From NCBI GenBank assembly GCA_018821435.1, contig JAHJME010000010.1, positions 124,001 through 188,000 of the forward strand: a stretch of DNA of 64,000 nt, written 5' to 3'. The position numbers and the translations under genes are program-made. Below the pieces are notes generated by a model that saw nothing but the letters and a program-made list of their open reading frames with translations, had not been told where the DNA came from and did no database searches. Shown here in pieces: positions 54,190 to 62,745 of this stretch (position 1 is its first letter; each line of letters begins with the position of its first letter). Source of the stretch: Alphaproteobacteria bacterium. Its GTDB lineage: Bacteria; Pseudomonadota; Alphaproteobacteria; Caulobacterales; Caulobacteraceae.

Positions 54190-56454
54190 CTAGAGCCGCC
54201 CCTTCCGAAACCGCTCCGCCGCCTCGGCCCGCGCCTCGGCCTTCACGCGCTTCACCGCGCCCCTGTCGGCGGTTTCGCCTTCGGGGGTGAGCATCTCGTT
54301 GGCGAACTCGAGGTCGAGCATCTTCAGGCGCTTGATCTCGTCGCGCAGACGCGCGGCGGTCTCGAACTCCAGGTTGGCGGCGGACTCGCGCATGCGGGCC
54401 TCCAGGTCCTTGAGCGTGGTCTTGAAGTTGTCGCCCATGAAGGGCTTGCCGTTCTCGGCGACGCCGACGGGCACGGTGACGCGGTCGCTCTCGTAGTGGC
54501 TGGCCAGGATGTCCTTGATGGTGGACTTGATGCTCTCGGGCGTGATGCCGTGCTCGAGGTTGTAGGCCTCCTGCTTCTCGCGGCGCCGCGAGGTCTCGGC
54601 CATGGCGCGTTCCATGGAGCCGGTGACGCTGTCGGCATAGAGGATGACGTGGCCGTCCACGTTTCGCGCGGCGCGGCCGATGGTCTGGATCAGCGAGGTC
54701 TCTGAGCGCAGGAAGCCCTCCTTGTCGGCGTCCAGGATGGCGACCAGGCCGCACTCGGGGATGTCGAGACCCTCGCGCAACAGGTTGATGCCGATCAGGG
54801 TGTCGAAGGCGCCCAGGCGCAGGTCGCGGATGATCTCGATCCGCTCCAGGGTGTCGACATCGGAGTGCATGTAGCGGACCCGCAGGCCCTGCTCGTGCAT
54901 GTACTCCGTCAGGTCCTCGGCCATCTTCTTGGTCAGGACGGTGACCAGCGAGCGGTAGCCCTTGGCGGCGGTCTCGCGCACCTCGGCGATGACGTCGTCG
55001 ACCTGGCTGAAGCCGTTCTTGGAGACCGGACGCACCTCGACCGGCGGGTCGATCAGGCCGGTGGGTCGGATCACCTGCTCGGCGAAGACGCCGCCGGAGC
55101 GTTCCATCTCCCAAGCGCCGGGGGTAGCCGAGACGAAGACGCTGTCCGGCCGCATGGCGTCCCACTCTTCGAACTTGAGCGGGCGGTTGTCGATGGCCGA
55201 GGGCAGGCGGAAGCCGTATTCGGCCAGGGTGAACTTGCGACGGTAGTCCCCCCGATACATGCCGCCGATCTGCGGCACGGTCTGGTGGCTCTCGTCGATG
55301 AACAGCAGGGCGTTGTCGGGGATGTATTCGAAGAACGTCGGCGGCGGCTCGCCCGCCCGGCGGCCGGTCAGGTAGCGGCTATAGTTCTCGATGCCGGCGC
55401 AGGAGCCGGTGGCCTCGATCATCTCGATGTCGAAGGTCGTGCGCTGCTCCAGCCGCTGGGCTTCCAGCAGCTTGCCGTTCGCGACCATCCAGTCGAGGCG
55501 CTCCTTGAGCTCCACCTTGATGTGGTTGATCGCCTGGCGGAGCGTCGGCCTGGGCGTCACATAGTGGCTGTTGGCGTAGATCTTCACGCCCTGCAGGTCG
55601 TTCGTCTTCCGGCCCGTCAGGGGGTCGAACTCGGTGATGCTCTCGATCTCGTCGCCGAACAGGCTGATGCGCCAGGCGCGGTCCTCGTAGTGGGCCGGGA
55701 AGATCTCGAGCGTATCGCCCCGGCGGCGGAAGGTGCCCCGTTCGAAGGCGGCGTCGTTGCGCTTGTACTGGAGGGCCACGAGGTCCCCCATCAGCTTCTT
55801 CTCATCGATGCGGTCGCCGGGCGTCAGCGAGAAGGTCATGGCCGAATAGGTCTCGACCGAGCCGATGCCGTAGATGCAGGAGACCGAGGCCACGACGATC
55901 ACGTCGTCGCGCTCCAGGATCGCGCGGGTGGCCGAGTGGCGCATCCGGTCGATCTGCTCGTTAATCGAGCTGTCCTTCTCGATGTAAGTGTCGGTCCGGG
56001 GGACGTAGGCCTCGGGCTGGTAATAGTCGTAGTAGCTGACGAAGAACTCGACGGCGTTCTCGGGGAAGAAGCTCTTGAACTCGCTGTAGAGCTGGGCGGC
56101 CAGGGTCTTGTTCGGCGCGAGGATCAACGCGGGACGCTGGGTCTCCTCGATGATCTTGGCCATGGTGAAGGTCTTGCCGGAGCCGGTGACGCCCAGCAGC
56201 ACCTGGTCGCGATCCCCGCCGCCGATGCCCCCGACCAGCTCGCGGATGGCGGTCGGCTGGTCGCCGGCGGGCTCATAGGCCGAGGAGAGCTTGAACTTGC
56301 GGCCACCTTCGCTCTTGTCCGGCCGCACGGGGCGGTGCGGCTTCCAGAGCATGGGCATGGTGTTTTCGTCGTAGTCGAACACGGCCGACATGTCGGCGAC
56401 CCCCGCATCCGCGGGGGCAGGGGCCTGGGGGGTGGGGCGAGGCATGGCGTTCAA
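54190..56454 (-). CDS. uvrB: UvrB, excision nuclease subunit B
   Basis: A 754-residue damage-recognition helicase of nucleotide excision repair. Walker A GVTGSGKT is at 88-95, the DNA-gripping hairpin [12 protein letters not shown] near 141-152, DESH and helicase motifs follow, and the C-terminal UVR domain ([24 protein letters not shown]) is intact. The N-terminal 55 residues are a Pro-rich extension. The start may be TTG 56454 (GGGAG at eight bases) or ATG 56445. A perfect inverted repeat lies just upstream. Confidence 0.97.
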   Translation of the reverse strand: MNAMPRPTPQAPAPADAGVADMSAVFDYDENTMPMLWKPHRPVRPDKSEGGRKFKLSSAYEPAGDQPTAIRELVGGIGGGDRDQVLLGVTGSGKTFTMAKIIEETQRPALILAPNKTLAAQLYSEFKSFFPENAVEFFVSYYDYYQPEAYVPRTDTYIEKDSSINEQIDRMRHSATRAILERDDVIVVASVSCIYGIGSVETYSAMTFSLTPGDRIDEKKLMGDLVALQYKRNDAAFERGTFRRRGDTLEIFPAHYEDRAWRISLFGDEIESITEFDPLTGRKTNDLQGVKIYANSHYVTPRPTLRQAINHIKVELKERLDWMVANGKLLEAQRLEQRTTFDIEMIEATGSCAGIENYSRYLTGRRAGEPPPTFFEYIPDNALLFIDESHQTVPQIGGMYRGDYRRKFTLAEYGFRLPSAIDNRPLKFEEWDAMRPDSVFVSATPGAWEMERSGGVFAEQVIRPTGLIDPPVEVRPVSKNGFSQVDDVIAEVRETAAKGYRSLVTVLTKKMAEDLTEYMHEQGLRVRYMHSDVDTLERIEIIRDLRLGAFDTLIGINLLREGLDIPECGLVAILDADKEGFLRSETSLIQTIGRAARNVDGHVILYADSVTGSMERAMAETSRRREKQEAYNLEHGITPESIKSTIKDILASHYESDRVTVPVGVAENGKPFMGDNFKTTLKDLEARMRESAANLEFETAARLRDEIKRLKMLDLEFANEMLTPEGETADRGAVKRVKAEARAEAAERFRKGRL

Positions 56455-56496
56455 GGTAGGCGCTCCCGGTCAGGTTCGCCACACCCTGCGCACAGG

Positions 56497-56522
56497 CATG
56501 CTGACAGCAGAGTGTCAGCATG
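56497..56522. promoter_or_regulatory. Perfect 10+6+10 inverted repeat upstream of uvrB
   Basis: CATGCTGACA and TGTCAGCATG flank a GCAGAG spacer. It lies 43 bp before the uvrB start and 15 bp after the XRE gene. It has no T-run and does not match the alphaproteobacterial LexA box GTTC-N7-GTTC. A repressor site or a transcript hairpin is likely. Confidence 0.6.
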
Positions 56523-56537
56523 GCGCGAGCCCTCGTA

Positions 56538-56807
56538 TCAGGCCGCGCGATCGTAGACGGTCTTCGTGCTCCGGGACGTCGCGGTATCGCGCTCGGCGCC
56601 GGCGAAGAAGTAGGCCACCTCTACATCCAGCACGCAGGCCAGCGTCCAGAGCAAGGCCACCGACAGGCGGTTGCTGGCGCACTCGTACTTCTGGATCTGC
56701 TGGAAGCTCACGCCCGCGGCGTCGCCGACCTGTTGCTGGGTCATGCCCAGCATGCGCCGGCGTCGGCGCAGCTGCCGGCCCACCAGGATGTCTATATCGC
56801 TACCCAT
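56538..56807 (-). CDS. XRE-family HTH regulator
   Basis: An 89-residue DNA-binding protein. The HTH (MTQQQVGDAAGVSFQQIQKYECASNRLS, about 21-48) carries the SFQQIQKYE motif of a group widespread in Caulobacterales and Rhizobiales. The C-terminal tail is polar. ATG 56807 begins the conserved domain; the longer frame upstream would cover the divergent promoter of the Rieske gene. It may control the Rieske oxygenase or uvrB; neither is shown. Confidence 0.88.
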   Translation of the reverse strand: MGSDIDILVGRQLRRRRRMLGMTQQQVGDAAGVSFQQIQKYECASNRLSVALLWTLACVLDVEVAYFFAGAERDTATSRSTKTVYDRAA

Positions 56808-56950
56808 GATCTCACGCCGTGCAGCTTCAACTGTCGGCCGATGTATCCCTGGCGGGCGCAGGAGCGCGACCGAGCTTGTTCCGAGCACGGCCGATTTCTT
56901 GCCGAGCCGGCGGGCTGACAGCCAGACCTCGCCGTGGAACAACAGCGGCG

Positions 56951-58048
56951 ATGACCGCGCCGACCCAAAGCCTTCCTGCCTGGATGTACACCGATCAGGC
57001 CTTCTTCGAGCGTGAGCGGGGGACGATCTTCCGCACCGCCTGGCAGGTCGTCTGCCACCTGAACGACATCCCCGAGGCCGGCGACTACCAGGCGTTCGAC
57101 TTCCTGGGCGAGAAGGTGCTGACCGTACGCGGCGACGACGGCCAGGTGCGCAGCTTCCACAACGCCTGCCGGCACCGCGCCTCGCGGCTGGCGGACGGGA
57201 ACCAGGGCAACTGCGGCCACCGGATCGTCTGCCCGTACCATGCGTGGAGCTATGGCCTGGACGGGCGGCTCGCCAATGTCCCCAAGTGGCAGGGCTTCGA
57301 GGAGTTGGACAAGAGCCTGCACGGGCTGAAGCCGATCGAGCAGGAGATCTTCCTGGGCTTCGTGTTCGTGCGGTTCCAGGGCGGCCTGCCCAGCGTGGCC
57401 GAGATGATGGCCCCCTATGCCGAGGAGCTCGCGCCGCACTGCCCGCCGGATCTGATCCCGCAGGGGCGGGTGACGCTCCGCTCGCGGCCGGTGAACTGGA
57501 AGAACATCTCGGATAACTACTCCGACAGCCTGCACATTCCGGTGGCGCACCCTGGGCTGACGCGTCTGTTCGGCGCCAGTTACGGTATCGAGGCGGCGCC
57601 CTGGGTCGACAAGATGTGGGGCGACATCGTCGAGACGCCGTCGACCAACTGGGTGGAGCGAAACTACCAGGCTCTGCTGCCGAAATTCGACCACCTGGAG
57701 GGCCGCGCCCAGCGGCAGTGGAACTATTATAAGCTCTGGCCGAACGTGGCGTTCGACGTCTATCCGGACCAGATCGACTTCATGCAGTTCATCCCGGTCT
57801 CGCCGACGCATACGCTGATCCGCGAGATCGCTTATGTCCGGCCGGACGCCCGGCGCGAGGCCAAGGCGGCGCGGTACCTGAACTGGCGCATCAACCGGCA
57901 GGTCAACGCCGAGGACACGGTGCTGATCAAACGCGTGCAGGATGGGATGGAAAGCTCGGCCTACGAGAGCGGCCCGCTGGGACCGTCCGAGGTGTGCCTG
58001 AAGAGCTTCGCCGAGAAGCTCACCGCCATGACGGGCGCGCAAGCCTAG
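56951..58048 (+). CDS. Rieske-type aromatic ring-hydroxylating oxygenase, alpha subunit
   Basis: A 365-residue oxygenase. The [2Fe-2S] ligands are C73-x-H75 and C94-x2-H97; the catalytic iron motif N189-x2-D192-x2-H195-x4-H200 is intact. Electron-transfer partners are not encoded nearby. Substrate unknown: this size and single-subunit layout suit carnitine/choline-type or aryl-demethylating oxygenases. ATG 56951 starts the conserved part. Its end overlaps the convergent PEP-CTERM gene by 29 bp. Confidence 0.9.
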   Translation: MTAPTQSLPAWMYTDQAFFERERGTIFRTAWQVVCHLNDIPEAGDYQAFDFLGEKVLTVRGDDGQVRSFHNACRHRASRLADGNQGNCGHRIVCPYHAWSYGLDGRLANVPKWQGFEELDKSLHGLKPIEQEIFLGFVFVRFQGGLPSVAEMMAPYAEELAPHCPPDLIPQGRVTLRSRPVNWKNISDNYSDSLHIPVAHPGLTRLFGASYGIEAAPWVDKMWGDIVETPSTNWVERNYQALLPKFDHLEGRAQRQWNYYKLWPNVAFDVYPDQIDFMQFIPVSPTHTLIREIAYVRPDARREAKAARYLNWRINRQVNAEDTVLIKRVQDGMESSAYESGPLGPSEVCLKSFAEKLTAMTGAQA

Positions 58049-58586
58049 CGCGCCCGCGCAGGGCCGAGCCCACGGCGGCGAAGCCCAGGATCAGCAGCGC
58101 CCAGACGCCCGGCTCCGGCGCGGGGGCCGGCGCGTCCGCGACCTGGGTCGCCACCACATAGCCGGCGCCGACGGGGGTGAAGTCATTGTCGAACAGCACC
58201 TGATAGGCGCCCGCCGTCGGCGTGGCCAGCACGCCGCTGGTCTCGATGTCCGCGCCCAGGAGGTAAAGTTCGATCAGGTCGGTGAACACGAAGAAGAAGC
58301 CGTCATTCGTGAAGGCGATGTACTGAAGCGTCGTCGGAATTTCGACGCCGTCGAGACGGTACATGAACTTCGTGGCCGCCGCGGTCAGCGAGGTGCCCGG
58401 CGACGCCGCGGTGAACGCGAAGTCGTCCGGCAGTTCGAACGAGAAGAAGAAGCTCTTGTTGGGCGCCGTGTACTTGCTGGTCAGGGCGGTGGAGCTGAAC
58501 ATCCCCAGTCCCTGAATCAGGGTGGCCGCGCAGGCCGAGGATGCGATCGAGGCCGCCGCGGCCAAGGCCACGAGGAAGGGGATCAT
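58020..58586 (-). CDS. PEP-CTERM-like secreted protein
   Basis: A 188-residue protein with a signal peptide (ends about residue 20, CAATL) and a C-terminal PEP-type signal: APEPGVWALLILGFAAVG followed by a basic tail. The body is rich in Phe, Thr and Asp, without Cys. Shorter basic end than the other copies. ATG 58586 is preferred; a longer frame to 58640 reads Arg-rich sequence. Overlaps the Rieske gene end. Confidence 0.82.
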   Translation of the reverse strand: MIPFLVALAAAASIASSACAATLIQGLGMFSSTALTSKYTAPNKSFFFSFELPDDFAFTAASPGTSLTAAATKFMYRLDGVEIPTTLQYIAFTNDGFFFVFTDLIELYLLGADIETSGVLATPTAGAYQVLFDNDFTPVGAGYVVATQVADAPAPAPEPGVWALLILGFAAVGSALRGRARLARPSWR

Positions 58587-58733
58587 ACGCTTCAAGGGAT
58601 ATCTCCGCCCAAAGGAACACCGGCGGGCGACGGCCCACACTCAGGCGAGCATAGGGCCGCGCCCGGCGACGGGTTGTGCCGCGCGTCCCAATCGGTTGGC
58701 CGCCCGTCTCAAAGACGGGGCGTCGGGTCGGAT

Positions 58734-59639
58734 TTAGCGCCGCGCATTCAGCCAATCCCGGACGGTGGTGTCCACCAGGGCCTCGGCGTCGTGCTGGACG
58801 AAATGGCCGGCGTTGGGGGCCATGAGGATCGTGGTGTCGGCGTCGACGTAGTTCCACACCCCCGCGTGGCCGGCGGCGTTCAGGGCCGTGTCCTTCATGC
58901 CGTGGATGACCAGGACGGGAACCTTCACCCGCTGGTTGGGCGCGGCCATGGTCGCCGGGGTCTCGGTCTCGGCGCCCGAGCCGCGCGGATAGTTGGCGCG
59001 ATAGTAGTTCATCATGGCGGCGAAGTCGGAGCGCTTGAAGGCCTCCACATAGCCGGGCTTCGCCGCGGGATCCTTGACCCAGCCGGCCAGCCCCTCGGCG
59101 GTCAGCGCCTTTTCGGAGCCCTCCTTCTGGAAGTTGCGGGCGTAGTTGGAGCCCTCGCGCTGAGCCGGGTTGGTGGCAAGCTCACGGGCCATGCCGGCGG
59201 GGTGGGGCACGCTCATGATCACCAGCTTGTTGACCAGGTCGGGTCGGTTGAACGCCACCTGCCAGGAGATCGCCGCGCCCCAGTCATGGCCGATGACGAT
59301 GGCGTTCTTCTGGCCCTCGGCGGCGATGACGGCGGCCACGTCGCCGATCAGGTTCGGCATGGCGTAGGCGGCGACGCCGGTCGGCTTGTCGGAGAGATTG
59401 TAGCCCCGCAGGTCCAGGGCAGCGGTGCGGTAGCCGGCCTTGTTCAACTCGGCCATCAGCGGCTTCCAGGTGGCCCAATAGTCCGGGAAACCGTGGACCA
59501 TCACCACCAGCGGGCCCTTGCCATCGACCACGTAGTGGATCTTCACGTCGCCGTTCTTGGCGGCCTTGTCCTGCGGGGCGGCGTGGGCGGCTGTGGCCAT
59601 GGTGAGTGCGAGAGCCAGTGCGGCCAGCTTACGGAACAT
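58734..59639 (-). CDS. Secreted alpha/beta hydrolase, epoxide hydrolase-like
   Basis: A 301-residue exported hydrolase. The oxyanion motif HGFPDYW is at 49-55, the nucleophile is D119 (GHDWGAA), and H279 (NAGHFVQ) is the base, with an acid Asp near 249. An Asp nucleophile and HGxP motif fit epoxide hydrolases or haloalkane dehalogenases, not esterases. The signal peptide puts it in the periplasm. GGAGG lies five bases before ATG 59639. Divergent from the PadR regulator. Confidence 0.87.
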   Translation of the reverse strand: MFRKLAALALALTMATAAHAAPQDKAAKNGDVKIHYVVDGKGPLVVMVHGFPDYWATWKPLMAELNKAGYRTAALDLRGYNLSDKPTGVAAYAMPNLIGDVAAVIAAEGQKNAIVIGHDWGAAISWQVAFNRPDLVNKLVIMSVPHPAGMARELATNPAQREGSNYARNFQKEGSEKALTAEGLAGWVKDPAAKPGYVEAFKRSDFAAMMNYYRANYPRGSGAETETPATMAAPNQRVKVPVLVIHGMKDTALNAAGHAGVWNYVDADTTILMAPNAGHFVQHDAEALVDTTVRDWLNARR

Positions 59640-59704
59640 CGGAGCCTCCCCTTATGATTTACGGCGTAATCTAGCAGTTCCTTCCTTGGCGGCGAGGAAT
59701 TTAA

Positions 59705-59750
59705 ACTGTGTGGCACACAGTAAGATTCGACACTGTGTATCGCACAGTGT
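59705..59750. promoter_or_regulatory. Two palindromic operators for the PadR regulator
   Basis: ACTGTGTG-G-CACACAGT (59705-59721) and ACACTGTG-TATCG-CACAGTGT (59730-59750) are perfect palindromes sharing a TGTG/CACA core, centred 27 bp apart. A further GCCACACAG half-site follows at 59753-59761. They lie between the divergent hydrolase and padR genes. Confidence 0.8.
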
Positions 59751-59765
59751 ACGCCACACAGCACG

Positions 59766-60107
59766 ATGCCAAATGACGCCGATGTCTTCGAGACCCTCCG
59801 ACAGGAGCTGCGCCGCGGGTCGCTGATCCTGGCGGTGCTGGGGCAACTTCGCGCCGAGCACTACGGCTACACCCTGCGCAAGGCCCTATCCCACGCGGGC
59901 GTGGAGATCGAGGAGGGCGCGCTCTACCCGATGCTGCGCCGGCTGGAGGCCCAGGGCCTGCTGACCAGCGAATGGCGGGAGGAGGAGCGGCGCAACAAGC
60001 GCTTCTACCGGCTCTCGACCGACGGCGACGCCGTGCTCGGCCGCCTGGTCGCCGAATGGACCGGGCTCCACGCCTCGGTCGAGGCCATCCTGGGGAAACA
60101 GCCATGA
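59766..60107 (+). CDS. PadR-family transcriptional regulator
   Basis: A 113-residue winged-helix repressor: the GSLILAVLGQLRAEHYGYTLRKAL helix, the wing GALYPMLRRLEAQGLL and a short C-terminal dimerisation helix (subfamily 1). Family members sense small molecules or are relieved by envelope stress. No SD is seen and the palindromes end 15 bp before the ATG, so the mRNA may be leaderless or nearly so. Its stop overlaps the membrane protein gene by ATGA. Confidence 0.9.
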   Translation: MPNDADVFETLRQELRRGSLILAVLGQLRAEHYGYTLRKALSHAGVEIEEGALYPMLRRLEAQGLLTSEWREEERRNKRFYRLSTDGDAVLGRLVAEWTGLHASVEAILGKQP

Positions 60108-61042
60108 ACGAGATGATCGAGCGCTACCTCGCGGCCGTGGGCCGGGAGCTGCCCGCGCCCGAGCGGGCCGACATTGTCGCCGAGCTGCGCGACGAGTTTC
60201 TGACTCAGGTCGAGAGCCGCGAAGCGGACCTGGGCCGCCCGTTGGACGTGGCGGAGATGGAGGCCGAACTGCTCGCCTTCGGCAACCCGCTGGTCGTGGC
60301 CGGCCGCTATCGCAAGGTCCAGTATCTGATCGGACCGCAGGTGTTTCCGTTCTGGTGGTCGGCGGTGAAGGCGACGCTGGTGGTGATCGCGGCGATCTAT
60401 GCGGTGCTCATCATCCTCGGGCTGATCTCCGGCGGCCATGTCTCGGGCGCCGATCTGCCGTCTCCGGTGGTGCTGGTAGGCGTGGCCTTTGGCGCCATCA
60501 CCCTGGCCTGTGCGCTGGTCGAGCGGTTCGGGAACCCGGCCAGGTTGGCGCGGTGGCGGCCCGAGCGGCTGCCGCCGGCGCATGGCAAGCACGCCTCGCG
60601 GTTCGAGCTGCTGACCGAACTGGGGATGGGGATCGTCTTCCTGCTGTGGTGGACGGGCGTGATCCACTTCCGCAACAGCGTGCCCGCGATCGGCCTGCGG
60701 ATCGAACTCGCCCAGGTGTGGACCGAATGGTTCTGGTGGATCCTGGGCTACGCGATCGTCGAGATCGGATCGAACCTCGCAGCGCTGGCGCGGCCCGACC
60801 GGGTGAGTGTCATCCGCGTGATCGTGATCTGGCGCAGCCTGTTGGGTGCGGGAATCCTGATCGGGGTGATCCAGGCGGACCAGTTCCTGATCGTCAGCGG
60901 ACCTGCGGCGCCGCCCGAACATATGTTCGAGACCTGGATACGAGGCGGGATCGGCGTGGCGATCGCCCTGTTCCTGGCGCGGGCCGCCACCGAAGCCTGG
61001 CGGCTGCGCCAGCCGCCGTCCGCGATGCGCGTCGCGGGCTAG
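60104..61042 (+). CDS. HAAS-domain membrane protein paired with PadR
   Basis: A 312-residue protein. The N-terminal 70 residues (MNEMIERYLAAVGRELPAPERADIVAELRDE start) are a HAAS/DUF1700-type cytoplasmic domain that goes with PadR regulators; six or more membrane helices follow. In such pairs the membrane protein probably senses a compound and relays it to PadR. ATG 60104 overlaps the regulator stop (ATGA). A helix with WTEWFWWILGYAIVEIGSN is conserved-looking. Function unknown. Confidence 0.82.
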   Translation: MNEMIERYLAAVGRELPAPERADIVAELRDEFLTQVESREADLGRPLDVAEMEAELLAFGNPLVVAGRYRKVQYLIGPQVFPFWWSAVKATLVVIAAIYAVLIILGLISGGHVSGADLPSPVVLVGVAFGAITLACALVERFGNPARLARWRPERLPPAHGKHASRFELLTELGMGIVFLLWWTGVIHFRNSVPAIGLRIELAQVWTEWFWWILGYAIVEIGSNLAALARPDRVSVIRVIVIWRSLLGAGILIGVIQADQFLIVSGPAAPPEHMFETWIRGGIGVAIALFLARAATEAWRLRQPPSAMRVAG

Positions 61043-61119
61043 AACCCGCCGCGCACCGCGCTTGCCGCCATCATCAGGACGCCCATCAGCGCCGCCATCG
61101 CCAGAAATAGATTGCGCAT
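61039..61119 (-). CDS. Possible 26-residue membrane peptide
   Basis: From ATG 61119 to TAG ending at 61039, with GGGAG six bases upstream. Nearly all residues are hydrophobic (FLAMAALMGVLMMAASAV) followed by RGGF, like a single-span small membrane protein. It overlaps the HAAS gene stop. Too short for certainty. Confidence 0.4.
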   Translation of the reverse strand: MRNLFLAMAALMGVLMMAASAVRGGF

Positions 61120-61198
61120 GCTGCGCTCCCGCCGTCGTGCCTCGAAATGGGTACGCAGCAAGGGGCGCGCCAGATGCGGCCGGCGCCGGTCCTTATGT

Positions 61199-61378
61199 CT
61201 ACTTGTCGACGGTCTTGCTGACCGCGGTTCCGACCGCCGCGCCGGCGGCGGCGCCCACCGGCCCCCCTACCACGGCGCCCGCGACGGCCCCGGTCGAGGC
61301 GCGCTGTTCGACGTTGTGGCCACAGGCCCCCAGCGCCAGGGCGGCGGTGGCTGAAAACACTATGAGCGTGAGACGCAT
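61199..61378 (-). CDS. Glycine-zipper lipoprotein
   Basis: A 59-residue protein, start ATG 61378 with GGAGGG five bases upstream. The lipobox is LGAC (C19), followed by Ala/Gly-zipper repeats (GAVAGAVVGGPVGAAAGAAVG) that would span the outer membrane or pack against peptidoglycan, and a Lys-rich end. It resembles small Osmy/SlyB-like envelope lipoproteins. Confidence 0.72.
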   Translation of the reverse strand: MRLTLIVFSATAALALGACGHNVEQRASTGAVAGAVVGGPVGAAAGAAVGTAVSKTVDK

Positions 61379-61761
61379 GGAACCCTCCGTTGTCGGCTTG
61401 AGAACAGCCGGATCGTCCCAAGGTTCCGCTCAAGCTCGCGTGTGCGGCGAACAAGGTAAATGGCTGTGGTTGAAGCAGAATTCAGCGTTACCTGAAGACT
61501 AGGTTCAGAAGGCTGGGAACCATTCGGAAAAGCCTAGTGTTGTCAGTCTTCTGCGGGGGCAAAGGTATCTGGCGCGGCGCATGCCGACACGCCGCCGTTA
61601 ATGGTGCGGTGCAAAAAAACCTTGCCAGCGGCCCATCTGGCATTCATACACCCTTCATCATTTGCCGTCGCCTCACCCACAACGGATCTCGGGTCAGGCC
61701 TGCCGGCGGACGCTACCAGCACGAGCAGGGGCGACCGCGGCGTCAATGAGTTAGGGGGCGG
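61379..61761. other. Gene-free 383 bp with overlapping stem-loops
   Basis: No protein gene fits. It contains inverted repeats GAAGACT (61494-61500) / AGTCTTC (61545-61551), CTAGG (61499-61503) / CCTAG (61533-61537), and an alternative AGGCT (61510-61514) / AGCCT (61531-61535). An A7 run follows near 61614. It could hold a small RNA or the leader of the downstream hydrolase. Confidence 0.45.
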
Positions 61762-62745
61762 TTGGCCCTCGCCGCTGAGGACCGTCCCGTTTTGATTTCA
61801 AGCACCAAGGTGTGCGCCGCATGGCGTGCGCCGCTCGGCGCCGTTTTGACGGGCGCAGGCTTTGGCCTGGGCCTGGGCGCGCTTTTCCTGTTCGCCGGCA
61901 TGTCCGGCCCTGCCGCGGATCATGCGCGGGTCCGGCAGATGGCCGAGGCCGCCGCCGTCGGCTATGCGGGCTCGTACCTCGAAGCCGAGGGCCAGGGCCT
62001 TCGCTTCGGTCTGCAACGATACGCCTTCCGCAACGGTGCGGATGCGGAGACGATGGCCGAGCGCTTCGCCAACGAGCGCGGCGCCGCCAAGGCCCGCCGC
62101 CGCGCCGATCTCGAGTGCCTGACCGACGCGGTCTATTACGAAGCCCGTGGCGAGAGCGCGCGGGGCCAAGCCGCCGTCGCCCAGGTGGTGATGAACCGGG
62201 TCAAGCATCCGGCCTTCCCGAAGACCGTCTGCGCCGTGGTGTTCCAGGGCGTCGGCCGGGTCTGCCAGTTCAGCTTCGCCTGCGACGGCTCGATGAAGCA
62301 GCGGCGCGAGACCCTGGCGTGGAGCCGCGCCCGCGATATCGCCAGCCGCGCCATGTCGGGCGCCCTGCGCGCCGAGATCGGCGCGGCGACCCACTTCCAC
62401 ACCACGGCCGTGTCGCCCGCCTGGGCGCCGCAGATGCTGCGGGTGGCCAGTGTCGGCACGCACGTCTTCTACCGCTTTTCGCCCTATCGCCTGCGCAATG
62501 CGCCGGTCGCCCGGCCGATGGTCGAGCACGCGGTGCTGACCAGTGGTCCCGCCGGCCATGTCCCGGAACTGCGGCTGATGTCGGCGGTGGCGACCGAGAA
62601 GGCCGTGGCGGAGTCGCTGGAGCCGGTGTCGGTCACGACGCCGGTGGCGCCGGCCAAGCCTGCGCAGCCCGTCAATCCCGCGCCGAAGCCGGCGGATTCG
62701 GCGATGCTTACAGCGCCTCAACCTGCCGCCGCAGGCGGGACCTGA
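61762..62745 (+). CDS. SleB-type cell wall hydrolase
   Basis: A 327-residue peptidoglycan hydrolase. The SleB/CwlJ domain (about 118-240) carries LTDAVYYEARGESARGQAAVAQVVMNRV, with the catalytic Glu in YYEARGE, and CQFSFACDG. An N-terminal membrane helix (about 25-47) anchors it; the C-terminus is Pro/Ala-rich. The start is TTG 61762 or TTG 61792 (GAGGA ten bases upstream); no ATG fits. It likely trims lytic-transglycosylase-type bonds. It overlaps the convergent SDR by 38 bp. Confidence 0.88.
   Translation: MALAAEDRPVLISSTKVCAAWRAPLGAVLTGAGFGLGLGALFLFAGMSGPAADHARVRQMAEAAAVGYAGSYLEAEGQGLRFGLQRYAFRNGADAETMAERFANERGAAKARRRADLECLTDAVYYEARGESARGQAAVAQVVMNRVKHPAFPKTVCAVVFQGVGRVCQFSFACDGSMKQRRETLAWSRARDIASRAMSGALRAEIGAATHFHTTAVSPAWAPQMLRVASVGTHVFYRFSPYRLRNAPVARPMVEHAVLTSGPAGHVPELRLMSAVATEKAVAESLEPVSVTTPVAPAKPAQPVNPAPKPADSAMLTAPQPAAAGGT

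Noticed and set aside
61516..61540. A GGAAC at 61516 as a possible EcfG promoter
   Set aside because: No CGTT occurs at 16-17 bp spacing; the downstream bases read GTGT.
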